A DNA stretch of 7,304 bases from an uncultured Lachnospiraceae bacterium (GTDB lineage Bacteria; Bacillota; Clostridia; Lachnospirales; Lachnospiraceae). The stretch spans positions 1 to 7,304 of the forward strand of contig CAMWUP010000101.1 of NCBI GenBank assembly GCA_947177465.1, written 5' to 3'. Both the position numbers and the translations under genes were made by a program. Under the pieces are notes generated by a model, which was given only the letters and a program-made list of their open reading frames with translations, ran no database searches and was not told the DNA's origin. The first letter of the stretch is position 1. Every line of letters starts with the position of its first letter. Of this stretch, positions 5,444 to 7,304 are shown piece by piece.

Positions 5444-6931
5444 CTACGCCAGCCTTTCCACCAGTCCCGTACAACCGTTTCCACCCATAATTTCCAGTAA
5501 AACAGTACTCCCGCCAGGCCCCTCGGAAATCATTCCTGTAAGGGAAAAATCAATTGTCACTGCAATTTTTTCCTGTCTGCCAATCCGTTCAAAATAAAAC
5601 AAATGCCCGTTCAGCGCTATGTTTCCGTATTTTCCCGTCCGCAGCGCTTCATGCTCCCTTCTCAGCATGAGCAGACCTTGATACAGCTCCTTTAAGCTGC
5701 CCTCTTCTTCTCTATGAAGCTTCCAGTCAATCAGCCCCCTGGCATAATCTCTCGCCCGCTCTTTTGCATAGCGCAGTGCCTCTTCTTCGGTCTTCCCCAA
5801 AAGAAGCAGCTTTTCATACGCATATCTCCCCTGTGCATCCTGCAAATCCCGACTGCTTTTGATTCTTGTATCCGCAAGAGGTATCTCCTCCCCCTGATAC
5901 AGAAAAGGAATCCCCTTCGCCGTAAGCAAAAACAGCGCCAGCAGCTTTGCCGCCTCCACATTCTCGCCGCACAGTCTGGAAAACTGCCTGCGCATATCGT
6001 GCGAACTGAAAAAGAGAGTCGGGTTGATGCCTGCCGCATCCATGGCAAGTACCTGCTCTGCCAGATACGCTTCGTCCCATTTTTCCATGCTGCCCAGATT
6101 AAAGTTAAATGCCGCATCCAAAAGCCCGCATCCTGTGTAAGACTGAATCGTCTGCAAATCATCATCACCGATTTCCCCTAACAGAAATTTGTCGGGATAG
6201 GTATGCACAAACGCCGACAGCTCTGCAACCGCCTCCCTTACACCCTTTTGGTTTTTATCGTAAATATGCTTCTGACTGCCGTCTTCACAGGGATTGTCTC
6301 TGGTAAAAGCAGCTTTATCCGTCTTTAAAAAATTTATCACATCAAGCCTGAAACCGTCAACTCCCTTATCCAGCCAAAACCGAAGAATTTCCTTACATTC
6401 TTCTAAAATTGCAGGGTTGCTCCAGTTCAGACATGCCTGCTCTCTGGAAAAAGCATGATAGTAATACATATGCCTGCCTTCGTTATACTCCCATGCACTG
6501 CCGTCAAAGAAGGATTCCCAGTTGTTGGGAATTTTCTCTCGCCAGATATAATAATCCCTGTATTTTTCCTGATTTTCACAGCTTTTCAAAAACCACTCAT
6601 GACCTGTTGAGGTATGATTCAGCACCATGTCCACAATAACCCTGATTCCCGCATTATGGGCAGCTTCTAAAAGCCTGTCAAAATCCGCAATTGTCCCGTA
6701 TCTTTCATGAACTGCAAAATAATCACTGACGTCGTATCCATTGTCTACAAGCGGCGAAGGATAAAATGGGGTCAGCCAAACTGCGCCGACCCCCATTTCC
6801 TTTAAATAATCAATTTTGCTTTCCACACCCGGCAAATCGCCGATTCCGTCGCCGTTACTGTCGCAGAAGGACGGCACATAAATTTCATAAAAAACCGTAT
6901 TTTCAAACCATTTGGAATTCTCTTCCATCAT
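5444..6931 (-). CDS. GH13 alpha-glucosidase, probably oligo-1,6-glucosidase-like
   Basis: A retaining alpha-glucoside hydrolase of the alpha-amylase family, cytoplasmic (no signal peptide). Landmarks, numbered from this start: FYEIYVPSF (14-22), the calcium-type loop DSNGDGIGD (24-32), GYDVSDY (65-71), VDMVLNH with Asp101 and His106, GFRLDV with nucleophile Asp197, LLGEIGD with acid/base Glu253, SSHD with Asp312, and YQGEEIPLADT. Val198 after the nucleophile is, in this family, the residue linked with alpha-1,6 rather than alpha-1,4 preference. The length (495) is shorter than the usual 550-560. The common RTPMQW block is replaced by ARGLIDW, and the C-terminal beta domain is small. Start: an in-frame TTG at 6955 lacks a binding site, whereas ATG at 6931 has GGATGG 6 bases upstream; the adjacent ATG at 6928 is equally possible. 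Substrate is inferred, not shown. Confidence 0.93.
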   Translation of the reverse strand: MMEENSKWFENTVFYEIYVPSFCDSNGDGIGDLPGVESKIDYLKEMGVGAVWLTPFYPSPLVDNGYDVSDYFAVHERYGTIADFDRLLEAAHNAGIRVIVDMVLNHTSTGHEWFLKSCENQEKYRDYYIWREKIPNNWESFFDGSAWEYNEGRHMYYYHAFSREQACLNWSNPAILEECKEILRFWLDKGVDGFRLDVINFLKTDKAAFTRDNPCEDGSQKHIYDKNQKGVREAVAELSAFVHTYPDKFLLGEIGDDDLQTIQSYTGCGLLDAAFNFNLGSMEKWDEAYLAEQVLAMDAAGINPTLFFSSHDMRRQFSRLCGENVEAAKLLALFLLTAKGIPFLYQGEEIPLADTRIKSSRDLQDAQGRYAYEKLLLLGKTEEEALRYAKERARDYARGLIDWKLHREEEGSLKELYQGLLMLRREHEALRTGKYGNIALNGHLFYFERIGRQEKIAVTIDFSLTGMISEGPGGSTVLLEIMGGNGCTGLVERLA

Positions 6932-6937
6932 ACAATC

Positions 6938-6943
6938 CCATCC
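6938..6943 (-). promoter_or_regulatory. Ribosome binding site supporting the GH13 start
   Basis: GGATGG on the minus strand is 6 bases before ATG at 6931. It favours this start over the upstream in-frame TTG at 6955. The match to AGGAGG is only partial. Confidence 0.5.
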
Positions 6944-6976
6944 ACAATCTATCAAGCAATCAAGTCATGCTTATTG

Positions 6977-7304
6977 CTATTCTGCCGGTCTTTCGCACAA
7001 AAAAGGATTTGGTACCGGCTTATACTGCACTTCACAGTCGGATACACCTACATACAAATACAGAGTATCCTCTTCCTTGTAAAGCCCTCCGCTGAACAGC
7101 ACATCCACAAGGTCCTCCCGCTTACTTTCTCCAGCCAGAAATTCACTCCGCTCTGCCAGAATAACGGGCATGGTATGTTCTCCTGTCTCCGGATTCAGCC
7201 GAAAAGTCATGGGATAATAATGTCTGACACCCTCCGGCTCAAAGCACGCTATATGTCCCAGAACACCAATTTCGCCATTTTCAAGCAGGTATGCTGCATT
7301 GACG
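6977..7304 (-). CDS. Partial glycoside beta-propeller-like protein (DUF1861-like), C-terminus only
   Basis: The open frame runs off the right edge; only the last 108 residues are visible, ending at TAG (6979-6977). A start at an internal Met (7210) would cut through conserved sequence, because the frame continues upstream with AAYLLENGEIGVLGHIACF. Repeated short patterns are seen: GEIGVLGHIA, RHYYPMTFRLNPETGE, VILAERSEFLAGESK, DVLFSGGLY and DTLYLYVGVSDCEVQY. They resemble blades of the five-bladed propellers in GH43/GH130-type enzymes and especially the uncharacterised DUF1861 family, as I remember it. It lies 45 bp upstream of the GH13 gene on the same strand, which fits an oligosaccharide-use operon. 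The catalytic residues would lie outside the window, so enzymatic activity cannot be judged. Confidence 0.65.
   Translation of the reverse strand, partial: VNAAYLLENGEIGVLGHIACFEPEGVRHYYPMTFRLNPETGEHTMPVILAERSEFLAGESKREDLVDVLFSGGLYKEEDTLYLYVGVSDCEVQYKPVPNPFLCERPAE

Noticed and set aside
5714..6181. 155-codon plus-strand open frame inside the GH13 gene, and 5731-6168 minus-strand frame
   Set aside because: Both are shadows of the GH13 coding region, whose catalytic motifs run unbroken through the stretch.

Overview
This 7.3-kb window looks like chromosomal DNA from a low-to-mid G+C Gram-positive anaerobe, most likely a Lachnospiraceae-type Clostridium. The evidence is strong AGGAGG-type ribosome binding sites, the clostridial style of the Tgt and YajC proteins, a LacI/GalR regulator next to a GH13 glucosidase, and palindrome-rich intergenic DNA. 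The taxonomic assignment is an inference from protein flavour, not from a marker gene.

Layout. Positions 1-413 hold no convincing gene. They contain three separate hairpin-forming palindromes (1-114, cut by the window edge; 139-176; 240-373, with perfect 25-bp arms). A minus-strand intrinsic terminator (414-449) follows and closes a leftward gene set. Reading leftward from 3093 this set is an M15/VanY-like D,D-carboxypeptidase (3093-2032), tgt (2028-901) and yajC (807-463). The first two genes are only 3 bp apart. yajC has its own good promoter candidate (857-885). A 231-bp AT-rich divergent promoter region (3094-3324) separates this set from rightward aroC (3325-4425, chorismate synthase).

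The right half is a second leftward set, a carbohydrate-use locus that enters from beyond the right edge. It holds the C-terminal 108 residues of a glycoside beta-propeller-like protein (resembling DUF1861/GH130-GH43-type proteins), a GH13 oligo-alpha-glucosidase (6931-5444) and a LacI-family regulator (5413-4403). The regulator gene ends 23 bp inside the 3' end of aroC (convergent overlap), with no visible terminator between them.

Working together: the left set mixes tRNA queuosine modification (Tgt), Sec translocase accessory function (YajC) and cell-wall peptide trimming (M15 peptidase). aroC supplies chorismate for aromatic compounds. The right set probably takes up and degrades an alpha-linked oligosaccharide under control of its own regulator. 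I found no clear novel multi-gene system. The least explained parts are the stacked palindromes at 1-373 and the partial propeller protein beside the atypical GH13 enzyme.
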